Below are positions 9,050 to 19,376 of a stretch of DNA of 23,879 nucleotides, piece after piece. The notes under the pieces were generated by a model, which was not told the DNA's origin, searched no databases, and worked only from the letters and a program-made list of their open reading frames with translations. The stretch is from Sphaeroforma arctica JP610. Lineage: Eukaryota > Opisthokonta > Ichthyosporea > Ichthyophonida. A program made the translations under genes and the position numbers. How positions within the stretch are numbered: position 1 is the stretch's first letter; the number at the start of each line of letters is the position of its first letter. The DNA is taken from contig NW_014039859.1 of assembly GCF_001186125.1 (NCBI RefSeq), forward strand, positions 7,244 through 31,122. Direction: 5' to 3'.

Positions 9050-10545
9050 CGGCAGAGTCGCATAGTGATGAATGGCACTTGCATTCGCAATTGAGAGATA
9101 GTGTTGAAGTATATGGTGAAACAACTGAAGATGTGACCTAAAACCGTCAAGCTGGGGTGGCTTTACCAAGCCTCGAGCCAAAGCAAACTAGATACTGGAG
9201 CTGAGTACTTGCCGCTTTCGGCAAACCTGACACAGACAATATTGCAAGACCGGTAGCAATGGAAGTTCAAGAGAAATCAAGGTCAAACCAGCGTTGTCGG
9301 CGCCAGAAGCATTTTCCAATAAACCTGACCCGTACCAATGGAAGTTCAAGAGAAATTATGGCAAAACCAGCGCCGTCGGCGACACCGGACATGCGGACAT
9401 ACATACTGTCCAATATATCTTGATCGGCCAGCTCTACAGCCGAATCCGGAATCGAACAACAGTACACAAATCAAGCAAACTCAATCAAATCAGCAACCAT
9501 AATATGATCAACCAACGAGTAGACAAACCTTCTTCAAAACAACAGCAGAGTCGCATAGTGATGAATGACACTTGCATTTGTAATTGAAAAATAATACTGA
9601 AGTATTCACTTAAATAAATTAAGAGGTGACCAGTGCGCAGGAAAAAATCGACAGGCCGAGGTTGCTGTACCACGATTCGAGTCAAAGCAAATTGCAGCTG
9701 ATACTGGAGCGGAATACTTGCCGCTGCCCTTCGTAAACCTGATACGGACAACATTGCGAGACCAGGAGCAACGAAAGTTCAAGAGATATCAGTCATCCAC
9801 ACCTTACCCACACCTTGCATACTGTCCATCAAATCTTGTTCGGCCCGCTCTACAGCCGAATCCGAAGTCGAACAATTGTACAAAAACCAACTAACTCAAC
9901 AAAATAAGCAATCACATGATTAATCAACGAGTATACAAAATTGCTTCAAACAGCAGCAGAGTCGAATAGTGATTTACGACAGTTGCATTCGCAAGTGAGA
10001 AACGCTAAAATAATTGAAGAGGTGACCAGTTCGAAGGAATAAAATTGTCAACCAACCGGAGGATACTGTATCACGTTTCGAGCCGGAGCAAACTGTAACT
10101 GATACTGGTGCTGACTACTTGCTACCTTTGGTATTCCTGATACAGGCAATATCGCAAGACCAGTATTAATGGAATTTAAGAGAATTTAAGGTCAAGATAG
10201 CGTCGTCCACGTACATACTATCCAATACGTCTTGAACGGCCCGCTCTAAAGCGGAATTTGGAATCGAACAACAGCACATCAAACCAACAAACTCAACAAA
10301 ATCAGCAATCACAACACGATCAATCAACAAGTATTTAAGCCTGATTCAAAACAACAGCAGAGTCGTATAGTGATGTACACTTGCATTCGCAATTGAGAAA
10401 TAATACTGAGGTACCCGCTAAAATAGCTGAAGAGGTGACCAGTACGCAGAAATAAAATCGTCAAGCCAAGGTTACTGTATCATGATCCGAGCCGAAGCTA
10501 ATTGTAGCTGATGCAAGAGCTGAGTGCTTGCTGCCTTTGGCAAAC
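9050..10545 (+). repeat. Four-unit tandem array, period about 410 bp
   Basis: Units begin with a shared phrase close to CAGCAGAGTCGCATAGTGAT at about 9050, 9542, 9955 and 10363. Within each the same blocks recur in order: ACTTGCATTCGCAATTGAGA, GAAGAGGTGACCAGT, a GATACTGGAGCTGAGTACTTG block, CCTGATACGGACAATATTGC, GGCCCGCTCTACAGCCGAAT, and CAACAAACTCAACAAAATCAGC. The first unit is about 80 bp longer because of an internal duplication (the GGAAGTTCAAGAGAAAT stretch at about 9259 and 9340). The last unit is cut short at about 10545. Copies differ by many substitutions and small indels. Three of the four units encode a DTGA[ED]Y-like peptide in the plus strand; no unit has a continuous frame. No standard transposon ends were found. 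Confidence 0.8.
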
Positions 10546-10748
10546 ACTGGTGATCACGAGGGAAACTTTTATTTTCGCACTTACATACGGAGTGCGTTAC
10601 AGCTTAAATCCATATCAAACATTGTCTCGTCAGGACGATTACACATTGTAAAGGAAGTAAAAGTATTATTTACTTGAGCTACTTAACCGTACTGGTGTTA
10701 TATGCCATACAATCGTTTTCCCTAAACGTTTATTTCTTACACGTATAG

Positions 10749-10947
10749 AAGACATAACAATGATTCTTCTACTTCGAAGAAACGGAAATCTGAGACGAAG
10801 ACTGGCACCGCCGGCGCCGAAGCAAACAAGGCCGTCGCCGAAGAGAACAAGGTCACTGCCGAAGCAATTGTCGCCAGCAAAAACCGCCAAGCAATGAAGA
10901 AGCTCAGACTAGAGAAGCAAGGGGGTCTGAAAAGACTACAGACTTAA
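10749..10947 (+). CDS. Probable terminal exon of an unrecognised gene (K/E/A-rich C-terminus)
   Basis: A frame open from 10726 to a TAA at 10945-10947 has no upstream ATG but follows an acceptor-like TATAG (ending 10748). The peptide runs NNDSSTSKKRKSETKTG, then AEANKAVAEENKVTAEAIVA, then KKLRLEKQGGLKRLQT-stop. It includes a nuclear-localisation-like SKKRK and a short alanine/glutamate repeat likely to be helical. Codon choice (GCC, GTC, AAG, AAC, GAG) resembles RPL11 and differs from the AT-rich surroundings, supporting true coding origin. Upstream exons were not found because the 410-bp array lies directly to the left. It may be an orphaned exon or the end of a gene interrupted by the array. 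Confidence 0.38.
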
Positions 10948-11022
10948 AGAGCACGCAAGTGGATTCATTACACCCTACCTTTGCTCTAGAAGAGTAGAAT
11001 AAGAAATTTACCCTCATATGGG

Positions 11023-11100
11023 CAACGTTATGAATAGATTCTGGCTTCTCTTGCCATGTGTTACCATGGCTAGAGAAGGTAGAAAGTATTCATAACGTTG
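11023..11100. ncRNA. 78-nt imperfect hairpin, pre-miRNA-like
   Basis: The arms 11023-11058 and 11065-11100 are each 36 nt and are reverse complements except at five positions, one of which can form a G-U pair. The loop is 6 nt (TGTTAC). The stem starts with 14 uninterrupted pairs (CAACGTTATGAATA), then a 2-nt symmetric internal loop, then further paired blocks separated by single mismatches. Size, symmetric small loops and short terminal loop resemble an animal-type pre-miRNA; ichthyosporeans are reported to have miRNAs. Alternatives are a small inverted-repeat element or a regulatory stem in a 3' UTR, since it lies 76 nt after the exon ending at 10947. No target-site duplication flanks it. 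Confidence 0.4.
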
Positions 11101-11236
11101 TACATCCTTGCTTGCGGGAGTCACATAATGCGGCCTTACTATAAAGGTGAAATAGATGGAATGATTCATAAAGATAGCAGAGTAATAAGTCGGTGACCAA
11201 GGTGATATTCGTCAACAAAATTACATTGCTATCTTA

Positions 11237-11419
11237 ATGTGGTCACTAGTCGCATTACGACTACAGAGATTATACTCGCAAGGAAACATAATATGGAAAA
11301 CGGATTCCATATGGAAAACGGATTCCATATGGAAAACAGATAAAGGAGCGTATACATACTATCGTACACCTTTTATAGACGGTACACTTTATAGCTGGAT
11401 TAACTTCAGACGCTCTTGA
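11237..11419 (+). mobile_element. Fragment related to the C-terminal domain of the plus-strand Ty3-like element (fossil)
   Basis: The segment GAYTYYRTPFIDGTLYSW parallels DGYTYYKTRFMDGTVAWL in the element at 23075-23613, at the same place relative to an RRS/RKS end. This is a small fragment with no integrase or LTR beside it. An 18-bp triple repeat lies at its left. Confidence 0.45.
11292..11341 (+). repeat. 18-bp tandem repeat, nearly three copies
   Basis: Unit ATATGGAAAACGGATTCC occurs twice exactly and a third time with changes at its end. It reads IWKTDS-IWKTDS-IWKTDK in the plus frame. Each junction also contains CATATGGAA...TTCCATATG, so the repeat can fold back on itself. Confidence 0.9.
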
Positions 11420-11431
11420 CAACCTAGACCA

Positions 11432-11689
11432 TTGAAAAATCTTTTAATGGAAAGCGGCGTAAACGCCTACATAAGTCACAAGCTGAAAAAGATAGCATTT
11501 TCATCTGAAGGCGTGGAAGGTAAAATGCACACGCCAAAAGTATTAATCCTAAGCATTACAGCGCACTTTTCATACATATGTTCCAAAGACTTTGAAGCCG
11601 CAAAAAGCGTCCAGTCGACTATCAAGGACCTACTAGACCTACACTCAAAACTCACAGAAAAACCGAGAATACTTGAGATCTACGCCTGA
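11432..11689 (+). CDS. Unrecognised ORF, 85 codons, possibly part of the neighbouring retroelement remnant
   Basis: The frame reads NLLMESGVNAYISHKLKKIA, then FSSEGVEGKMHTPKVLIL, then SKDFEAAKSVQSTIKDLL...IYA-stop. It opens at TTG, with the first ATG at about 11447. Composition is protein-like, with an amphipathic helix-rich C-terminal half. It shares frame with the retroelement-like fragment directly upstream, so it may be part of the same old element. I do not recognise it. Confidence 0.3.
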   Translation: MKNLLMESGVNAYISHKLKKIAFSSEGVEGKMHTPKVLILSITAHFSYICSKDFEAAKSVQSTIKDLLDLHSKLTEKPRILEIYA

Positions 11690-11699
11690 AGAACATTGA

Positions 11700-13600
11700 C
11701 TATATGTTTTCTTTTGTCGCTTTTTGTTCACAATCGGCTTGAGTTAGCAACTAGTCTCTTTTAAAAACCAATACTGGGTGGGGGCTGTGTAGTAGCCGGG
11801 TCTCCGCATTAGATTCATTGTATTTAACCGTACTCTTAAAAAGTCCTTAAACTAGGTCTATCAAAGGCTTCGAATGGTTTTATTATATATTACTTTACCA
11901 TTTTACAAATCAGATATTTAGAGTAAGCTCATTCGAAGGCAAAGATTTATTATCTGAAAACTTCAGTAGCGAGATGGCTCAAGGGCTCAACCGAGAACAG
12001 GTAGGTTTCCAGGGACTATTAACGTTTCCAATTTTATCTTCCGAGCAGCCAACCAGGTTGCCAGTCAGATCTGGGCTAACCGGTAAATCCTGATTCGTGG
12101 CTAACCATTGGTTATTACAATGGCTATTCACGAGGCAAACATAACTTTAATAGTAGACTACTTTTGCACTTACATTAACTAAAAGACATGAAATAATACT
12201 GAGTACGTTAGAACTTAAGCCGTTGACATCGTCTTGTCAGACCGATGTTTACACTGGAGACTGTCAATACGGAGCCTTTCAGCAGCTACGAGGATAGAAA
12301 CGCCGTTATTTTGTTTGCACTTTGCTCTGCCAGAGATCGCGCTTTGAAAGGTTCAAACGTCGGTCTTAAAAATGATAACATCGCTTTATAATTTACTGAG
12401 ACTCGTTGTGATTTTAGTATGAACTATACTTGCAAATCTGTTGCAACAGAACGGAGTAAATCCCGTTGTGATGGCCTTACATATCTAGCAATTTACATTA
12501 GAGTTAGCATGCGCTGCCCTTATGATAGAATAGCTTGTAGTGCGAACACGATATAAAATATCGATTAATTAACGTTCAATTCTAATGTACAGTGATTTGC
12601 AAATCAATATGCTCAAGTCTGATTCTATCTATAGAACTTGTGGCCTACGATGCTGCAGGTACGTGATTGCCGATTGTTGGTTGCCTAATAAAAAATATCT
12701 TCCCTTGAGTTATCATAGTAAATTACAGCACGCAACAACTTGACACTCGTGCGCATTTCGGATATTTCAGTGAATATGCATAATACGAATCGCATGTACA
12801 CTTCTTTCGCGATCAGTTCCAGCAATTAAAATTAAGGCTTAAGAGCCCTCACTTTGAAGTATTAAGTGCATATTAATTGGATGGACTTTGCGGAGAATAC
12901 GTATACTTTGTATCAATAGCCTACTGACGATACCCTTGCTTATACATAGTTATTTTGCTAAAGTTATCGAGTGTGAATGAGAGGTTTCCAGTCATGCATT
13001 TGGATGGAATCATACGAATCGCCAATATATCGATTGCGCGCTTTTATATACTCGCAATACAACCTGGGCCAACTCGTTGACAATATAATAAAGAAATTTA
13101 TTAGATTGAGCATTTGATATATGCTATCGCGCACCATAAGGCCTATTGATTTTTATCCGTGTGCATGTGTACGTGAACAGTTTTATACTAGGGGCTGATA
13201 CAAACCTATGGCACTGTTAAATATTTACACTTGATTATCTACCTGAGAGCATTTTGCTTGGTAAAGGTCCATTGTAAGGGTTTATGTCTTTTCAAGAACT
13301 TTAAACATTTCACAACATTTCACAGACGGTATACTCAGTGAATGGCTAGCAGTATGTTGAACATACGAAGAGTGCATTCCCGATACACAACTAGACAATT
13401 TATGTAAGCAAGGGCATGGTAGATTTACGATGAGACCTACAAATACAAAATTTGTATACACAATACTTGCTTTGACTTGCTCTGTTTGCAACTTGTGCTA
13501 CAATGTTATCATCGATATATATATACATATCTATTTGGAAATGTAAATTGAAGTTTACATAGCCAAAAGAAACACTCTTCTTTAGCACTATTTTTACACG
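11700..13600. other. Long stretch with no supported gene
   Basis: About 1.9 kb of AT-rich sequence without a convincing ORF, RNA gene or repeat array. It contains a small imperfect hairpin, CGTGGCTAACCATTG / CAATGGCTATTCACG (about 12094-12132), and a TATATATATAC run near 13517. Short frames near 13282-13612 (minus) show no family resemblance. Confidence 0.5.
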
Positions 13601-13617
13601 CACTGGTGGCACAAATA

Positions 13618-13920
13618 TTATGAGGCTACATAATTATAGTCTATACTCGTGCATAATCCACTAATGATTGCATTACAAAATATATTGCACGCTGTGTGGG
13701 AGGTGATTGAAAATCCACATGAGACTGTAGTATCAATGCGTATATTTGGTCTTGTCGATGATTGTACTGCATACAATTGTAGATAGCATTTAGTGTTGAT
13801 AACGGAGCCAATTTTGTATGCCCATCTGAGAATACCACAGAAGGAGTATTCTCTACAATTTAACAAATTTAACATTGTTTGCTGTAGCACCATAGTGGCT
13901 GATAGATCGAACATAATCAA
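13618..13920 (-). CDS. Weak minus-strand ORF, unrecognised
   Basis: A minus-strand frame of about 100 codons (first ATG near 13914) and an overlapping frame (13857-13641, with VVFSDGHTKLAPLSTLNA and QRAIYFVMQSLVDYARV) are both open across the same DNA. The second reads more like protein. Neither has a recognisable motif, and two overlapping open frames in AT-rich DNA can arise by chance. It is listed only because this part would otherwise be blank. Confidence 0.15.
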   Translation of the reverse strand: MIMFDLSATMVLQQTMLNLLNCREYSFCGILRWAYKIGSVINTKCYLQLYAVQSSTRPNIRIDTTVSCGFSITSHTACNIFCNAIISGLCTSIDYNYVAS

Positions 13921-14160
13921 ACCACTGTGCTGGTAATAGAGAAGTCAATTCTATTTAGTATGTATGTACTAACAGAGAATATTTGAGTTTAAAAATATTA
14001 AAGTGGAATCAAAATCCAATCAGAACTACATGTAATAACAATGGAATACTATCGACTAGGTTTATGAATCATAGATATCGTCTCACATGTCAATGGACTT
14101 TGAAAGGGACATTATTTTTTATTGCAATTTTTGGTAAATTGTTGAGTGTCTACATGCACA

Positions 14161-14880
14161 TCAGGCTTCATATTCGTTGGAGAGGTTCTGGGAAGATTGA
14201 AGAGAAATTAGAATTGTAGAACTGCCGCGAGAAACTCGGGGCGAGTGATACAACGATGGAAACTACCGTGCGTGAATTCGTGACGATGGATAGGGAACAC
14301 TTTCACCATTGGATGAGAGCTAAAATCGTATACCATTATGCGGAATAGAGCTGGCCCACACTCGTAGTGGTAAAGGAGTATTTTCAGATACATTGAACGT
14401 GATACCATGAAGAATGAGGTCATCATCCGCAATTCTGTTTTGGAGCGAAGTTGGAGGCTGCCGATGGCACACCATACAACTGATATTTTTGATATATCTT
14501 GGTTAGCCATAGCGGGAAGTATCATGAGCGTTATCAGGAGCCTCGAAGAGTTGGTTCGTACAAAATTCTGAAGCTAGTACCTCATAAGAGTGATGAGACG
14601 AGGTATGGGGAACATAAATTTGTTGGTCAGTACTGAATAAGGGTAAATTGGTACCCGCTGTTCATGGAGAAGGAAGCTCCCGAGATGTTCTTGGAGATTC
14701 TATATGCCGTGGTAGTCATGTCAATTTCGTAGCTGTTGTAATAAGCTCAATCCAATTGGCGGTAGATTTGCCGGCAGCCACCAAGTCTCTTCAAATTGGC
14801 GTGCTGGAAGTAAACTGCAGAAGTTGTTAGCGTGCGATGTGGGGGACAAATAGTAAAGTGCTAGTGTATCTAAAGTATGG
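14161..14880 (-). pseudogene. Decayed coding remnant of unknown family, minus strand
   Basis: One minus-strand frame reads protein-like for most of 14880-14161, although interrupted by several stops of all three kinds. Segments include TNLPLFSTDQQIYVPHTSS, HHSYEVLASEFCTNQLFE, RIADDDLILHGITFNVSE, LPLRVWASSIPHNGIRF and the last piece SLQSSQNLSNEYEA before a final stop at 14161. That one register stays plausible across about 700 bp argues for a former gene decaying mainly by substitutions. I do not recognise the family; an origin in a virus-like element is possible, and if so this is simply a fossil. Confidence 0.35.
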
Positions 14881-15277
14881 TGCATTCGAATGAATTTATT
14901 TATGATCTCACCCTCAGTTATATACTGATGGTGTTTCTACTAGTGTTCAACCACTTGGGTTGGCCAGGGTAAAAACTCATATGATCAGTATGAGAAACCT
15001 TATGCAGAACACTTTAGCACTTGGATATATTTTCTAGAAATAAATATACCATATTCTCTGTTACTACACTCAGTCTCGGACCTCGGCTCTCGGCTAGCCG
15101 GTGGCCCGTGTCCTTTAAATAGAATAATCTAAGAAGAAGTCTTAAATTACTCTTACGTTCTCTCGGGCTGACCCACCTATACTTATATTAATTTGAGAAC
15201 AAGTCCCAAATTACTCTCGGGCTGACGACGTAAAATTTTATTAACGTATATAGAAATACGTCTACTACTGTAGTCTC

Positions 15278-15610
15278 TCAGAAGTGGCGAAGCCGTATGC
15301 GCTGGTACAGGAGTGTTGGGAATGCAGTGCTTGTTATGATGGCTGCTGCTTGGATTAGTGCTGAGTTGTGCCGCTCGTACAATGGATTGAATGCGGCATG
15401 CCATATATAAGGGGCCCATGCAGTAATGTACAGACTGTCAGTAGCCGTTGACAGAATGAATATCTCGAATATTGTCAACCTATTTTGCGGATGGCACGAG
15501 CTGAATCCATGAAGCCCATACGCCCAAAAGGACACTATAGCCTGGAGTATTACTCGGTTAATAAACAGTTCACATTGCGATGAGAGAGTGTAAATCGTAT
15601 ATCACGTCCA
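15278..15610 (-). mobile_element. Possible LINE reverse-transcriptase 3' segment
   Basis: A minus-strand frame of about 108 codons without ATG start contains CELFINRVILQAIVSFWAYG, then NRLTIFEIFILSTATDSLYI, and ends LLYQRIRLRHF-stop. The run I-x-x-x-W-x-YG-x-x-G followed by RL-x-x-FE-x-x-IL resembles the region after the RT fingers/palm in I/Jockey-type LINEs (WxYGxxxWG...xxQxxxLR). The catalytic YADD part, endonuclease and 3' tail are not seen. The resemblance is weak; another membrane-protein-like remnant is an alternative. Confidence 0.25.
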
Positions 15611-15910
15611 CTGAATTATAAATCAAAAACTGTGGAATTTCTATATTGGTGCCTTGAATAACCATGTATACTGTTATCCTTCTATATATGAGGCAATTAT
15701 CTCTGTCTGCGACTTACATGTATTCTGTGTGATTTAGATTCCGGATTCTGAGCCAGTCGCTTAAAAGTCAGAATATATCATGTGTATAAAAACTTTTGAA
15801 TCCGCCGTCAAATAAACCTTAACAGAATTCATTTTTATAGTGTAATCGCAACATTGAATCTGCAGATATTTTCTTTTTATCAAATAAGATACAATAAATT
15901 TATTTCATTC

Positions 15911-16439
15911 ATGCTTACATTCAACATATCAGAAGCAGAACGAAACCAAGCGTTGAATTTCAATTTTGAAGATGGCGCGTCAACGGGAGATGCACGGACA
16001 TCGCAGCGTAAGCCACTCTCGCTGAGGGAATCAGCTTGTCCGGTTGATGATATGGAACACGAAGATACACCTTCGCCGTTCCAGGCGGACATCACCGTCA
16101 TACAAAATCATCTATCGCAATCCAATCAAGGGTTGCCGTGATGTGGTCCTCGTTGCTCAATTTCCTTGTGGGATGAATATTCATGATTTCAGGGAGACAG
16201 AATTCAACAATTGCACAAACAAGGTGACCATATGTTGTGATGTGGAAACAAAGTGTACAAACATGAGTGTTCACCGTCTGCCTAAAGATGCGAATGACGG
16301 CTGTTGTGCGCTTTTTCATGCACAGTTTTACGATATGGTGCTGCAAACTACCGAGGGGGACGTATACGCCATCTTGTGGCCGTTGATGGAGCCTGTGGTG
16401 GTCAAACCAGATAACATTGTAGGGCATTATCTTAACTAA
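15911..16439 (+). CDS. Unrecognised ORF pair, possibly one gene with an intron or frame change
   Basis: From ATG 15911 a frame reads MLTFNISEAERNQALNFN... to a stop at 16139-16141, with acidic and serine-rich sequence (PVDDMEHEDTPSPFQAD). An overlapping frame continues from about 16044 to a TAA at 16437-16439, with DVVLVAQFPCGMNIHDF, NNCTNKVTICCDVETKC and VYAILWPLMEPVVV. It contains eight or more cysteines, perhaps a disulfide-bonded or metal-binding domain. The opposite strand is also open (16427-16098). Codon use is intermediate between RPL11 and background. I recognise no family; whether this is a small spliced gene or a remnant is unclear. Confidence 0.3.
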
Positions 16440-17240
16440 ACCCCAAACTCTAAATTGTTACCTAACTTAAGGTGTATGCGGAGGGCAATTGATCTGAGAA
16501 CAAGCTCATCGCTAGCCCATCAATCAATACTTTCAATATCTCATTCTCAAATCATCACATGAATCTGATTTCATTAAGTTTTATTGGCATTTGAGTATAT
16601 ACTAAGTAGGAACTTTCGGGTGAAGGTGACCGATGAGGACATATATACAGCAGAACACTAATAGCGCGATAGATTTTAAGTCTGGAAAGTTGAACGGCCT
16701 GAACTACATCGAAACAAAGTATAAAAAGGTATTTTTAAGTGTGCTTATTTTAAATAGTTTTAAATGAAATACGAGTCGCTAATTTGTGCTATCTAGATGG
16801 AGTAGAATACAAGCTATACATAATTTTCTATACCAGATCAGTTTTGTGAGTTCTACATATATCTAAAGTACGTTGCAGAACCCAGAGCACCCCTGCTATA
16901 TCACTGTAGTATATATTTTGTACATGCAATGTATCTACAATCTACTTGATAGCACAGTTGCACTCTTTTAATACTCCTCATTAATGTTATTCTCTCGTTC
17001 GTGGCTGGCTGAGATAGTAGGGTGAGAATATTTAATGCTCGTAGGTCTCCTTGTATTAAATCTTAGCATAGTGGAATGAGGGCTAGGATTACACACATGT
17101 GCCATTGAATATAGTTAATACTATAGGATAAATAGGATTAGCTGATGGCTCCACGGAACAAATCGTGTATATAGTGCGTAGAATAATTTAGTGATATTGC
17201 TTTGTGTCTGACGTGTTCAGATACCTTTGTACGCATATGT
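16440..17240. other. Intergenic stretch, no supported gene
   Basis: AT-rich. A 44-codon ATG frame at 16633-16767 (MRTYIQQNTNSAIDFKSG...) has an internal splice-like GTATTT at its end but nothing recognisable. No repeats stand out. Confidence 0.45.
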
Positions 17241-17247
17241 CTCCGTA

Positions 17248-17681
17248 ATGCCTAAAGTATTTGACATTGACAACTATCAATTTGTATCTACTGCACTTAA
17301 GCAACAAATTTCCATGTTGACTGAGGCATACTCGCGTGTATTCACGAGATTCCGCGTTCACTCGCGCAAAATTGCGAGGAATCGCAAAAGCTAGCGAAGC
17401 TAACAAATTCCATCGCCGTCGGCAAACCCCTTTGAAATTGCCACCATGACGATTTACGCTTCACTATATTCTCGTACATCTCGGTGTATCATTCACATGT
17501 TCAAGATAAAGAACATGCTAATTGTTATACTGAAAATCTTCAAGAGTTCAGACATATTCACATAAGTGGTAGTTTACAAGAACATAGTGGACACCCAAGT
17601 ACATTGTTAGGTACTACCGTACCACAACGTGTACAGATTAGAAATTTTCCAAGCACTACAACTTCTCATAAACCCATGTAA
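17248..17681 (+). CDS. Short unrecognised plus-strand ORFs
   Basis: ATG 17248 opens a 48-codon frame (MPKVFDIDNYQFVSTALKQQ ... SRKIARNRKS-stop at 17394) with a strongly basic C-terminal part. A second frame, 17484-17681, reads MYHSHVQDKEHANCY ... RNFPSTTTSHKPM-stop and is His/Ser/Thr-rich. Both have plausible composition but no recognisable motif, and no donor/acceptor pair joining them is evident. The second ends just before the retroelement fragment at 17695, so it may have been cut by that insertion. Confidence 0.22.
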
Positions 17682-17694
17682 ACTACTGTACCCT

Positions 17695-18957
17695 ACGATT
17701 TGCTTCCTCATGTCCCGGATGGTTGATCACTGTAGATCCCGCATATATTTCAGGAACTCGAGTGCAGCAACCTGGCAAGCTATAAAATTCAAACAATAAC
17801 GGTGTGCTCCCAAGGATGCTTGCCACATGCCTGTTTGCCATGCTTAAGAACGTATGAGCCGTTCGAGGGATAAGCAGTTGCTTCGCCTGCATCGTGGAAA
17901 GGAGCAATGGGAATCACACACGGCGCCCGTGAATTTAACGGCACACATATTGTTGCGAATGCTTTATCAGCCAATACCTTGCATAGCGCCTTACGTATTG
18001 TGCGCGACAATGGGTTCATCTATGCATTGTATTTATTCCAGTCAAACTTGAAGCCCCCACTCCCCCCCCCCGGTCCGCCTTAAACCACCAGTACTGCCAA
18101 AGTTGCGTGTTGTGGTGAGAGACAAGGGAATCGACATCATTGGATTCGAAATGAGTTTGGACCTGGTCAAAGAAAACCCTAAATACTCAAGCTTCCAGCA
18201 AGATGTACAGAACACAGCCGGGAGGAAAGTATCCGCCATACCCTATGTTTGATAATTTGATTGTAAAATCATATTGTGCAATAATGTGATGCGAACGTTG
18301 CAACATACTATTTAATTTTAACTTTAATGTACATGTTGATTAGCGCCTTGTGATCCGTGTGCACTGTAGAACGCTGTCCGATCAAATGATCATGGAAGTG
18401 AACTAATGCATACGTGAGTGCTTTTAGTTTCTATATAGAGATGGCGTATATTTGCTATTCCTTGTTTTCCCGTCGTTGCCAAAATCATTTGCATTCGTCT
18501 CCAACTCTAGCGTTACCCATTCCACAGGATAATTCACACGGACTGCGGACACAATGCTGTTCTCAGTTAATATTCCGGTTTCCAGCGATCACCAATTGGT
18601 TCCCTGGCTTGAGTCTAGACAACGTCCGTGATAGGGCTACTTTATGTGCAAAGTCGGGTAAATGTGCATGGAAAAGATTTTTTCGGCCCTAATGCGTGTG
18701 GGTGCAATATACATCTGACATCTTGGTATCGGCCAACTACTTATACGCTACTGTTTCTCCTGATCCACGATAATCCACTGAGCATATACCTTCTTTCTCC
18801 GAGTACCATTGTCTCCCTCACGGTAAAGTGACACTTTTTACGTTTGAGATTGAAGTTCTTATCCATTAAGCGCCGAATGACCTCAAAACGTTTAACGCAT
18901 GTTTCAACGTAAACGGGTTGTGGAAACGTTAGTTTGTTTAAAAAAATCATTAGGCTT
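17695..18957 (-). mobile_element. Older partial copy of the Ty3/gypsy family found at 20314-23080 (fossil)
   Basis: The DNA follows the larger element in the same order and orientation: part of RT/RNase H (about 18957-18250), then the Dam-like domain region (FCTSCWKLEYLG; LCKVLADKAFATICVPLNSR), then the start of the region before integrase (about 17900-17695). Matching DNA phrases include GCAACATACTATT (18300/22320) and the ATGATCATG[GA]AAGTGAAC block (18386/22406). It is more diverged than the larger copy, carries many breaks and lacks the integrase core and LTRs, so it appears to be an old remnant. Confidence 0.85.
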
Positions 18958-18982
18958 TTTTCTGTGAGTATATACGTAAACG

Positions 18983-19029
18983 CATATGACTAAAAGCGTA
19001 AAACTCATGTGACTGAAAGCATAACGTTT
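18983..19029 (+). repeat. Short tandem repeat, two ~23-bp units
   Basis: CATATGACTAAAAGCGTAAAA is followed by CATGTGACTGAAAGCATAACG. They lie between the older retroelement copy and the candidate LTR. Confidence 0.6.
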
Positions 19030-19376
19030 ATGAATGTTAACAAAGATTGTTCGCTTCTCGTCTGTCTATGGTGCGGGCGGTTACCATTGTACTATATAAT
19101 GACTCTAATAACAATTTACTGTCCTCTTTCTTCTATCATCACAGGGTTGACCGCGTGCGACACCCCTGTTTGTGACGCCCACCAATAGCGGGTATCAGTG
19201 ACAACTCCTTATTGTTCCTGACCATATCGTAGTATACCATTAAACCTATTTACTCTGGTCTGCTCTTGTTCTTATTGACTTGAAGTGTTATGTATGAGAT
19301 GAGCGTGGTGTGATGTCCTCATGAGCATACTTGAGATGGACACGCTTTCCGTGACTTCGTCACAGCGCCTTACATA

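Noticed and set aside
9294-9587. 97-codon plus-strand frame within the tandem array
   Set aside because: The other array units do not keep this frame open, so it is a chance opening in a repeat.
10666-10890. Minus-strand Gly/Phe-rich frame
   Set aside because: It is the complement of the Lys/Glu/Ala-rich exon-like stretch on the plus strand, whose codon choice is host-like.
11980-12010. GAGATGGCTCAAGGGCTCAACCG resembling the D-arm region of a tRNA
   Set aside because: No anticodon arm, T-arm (GGTTCGAANNC) or acceptor stem follows at the proper distance.
16098-16427. Minus-strand frame of 109 codons
   Set aside because: It lies opposite the more protein-like plus-strand frame and is best read as its shadow.
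16633-16767. 44-codon ATG frame
   Set aside because: Too short, no motif, and no clear splice partner.
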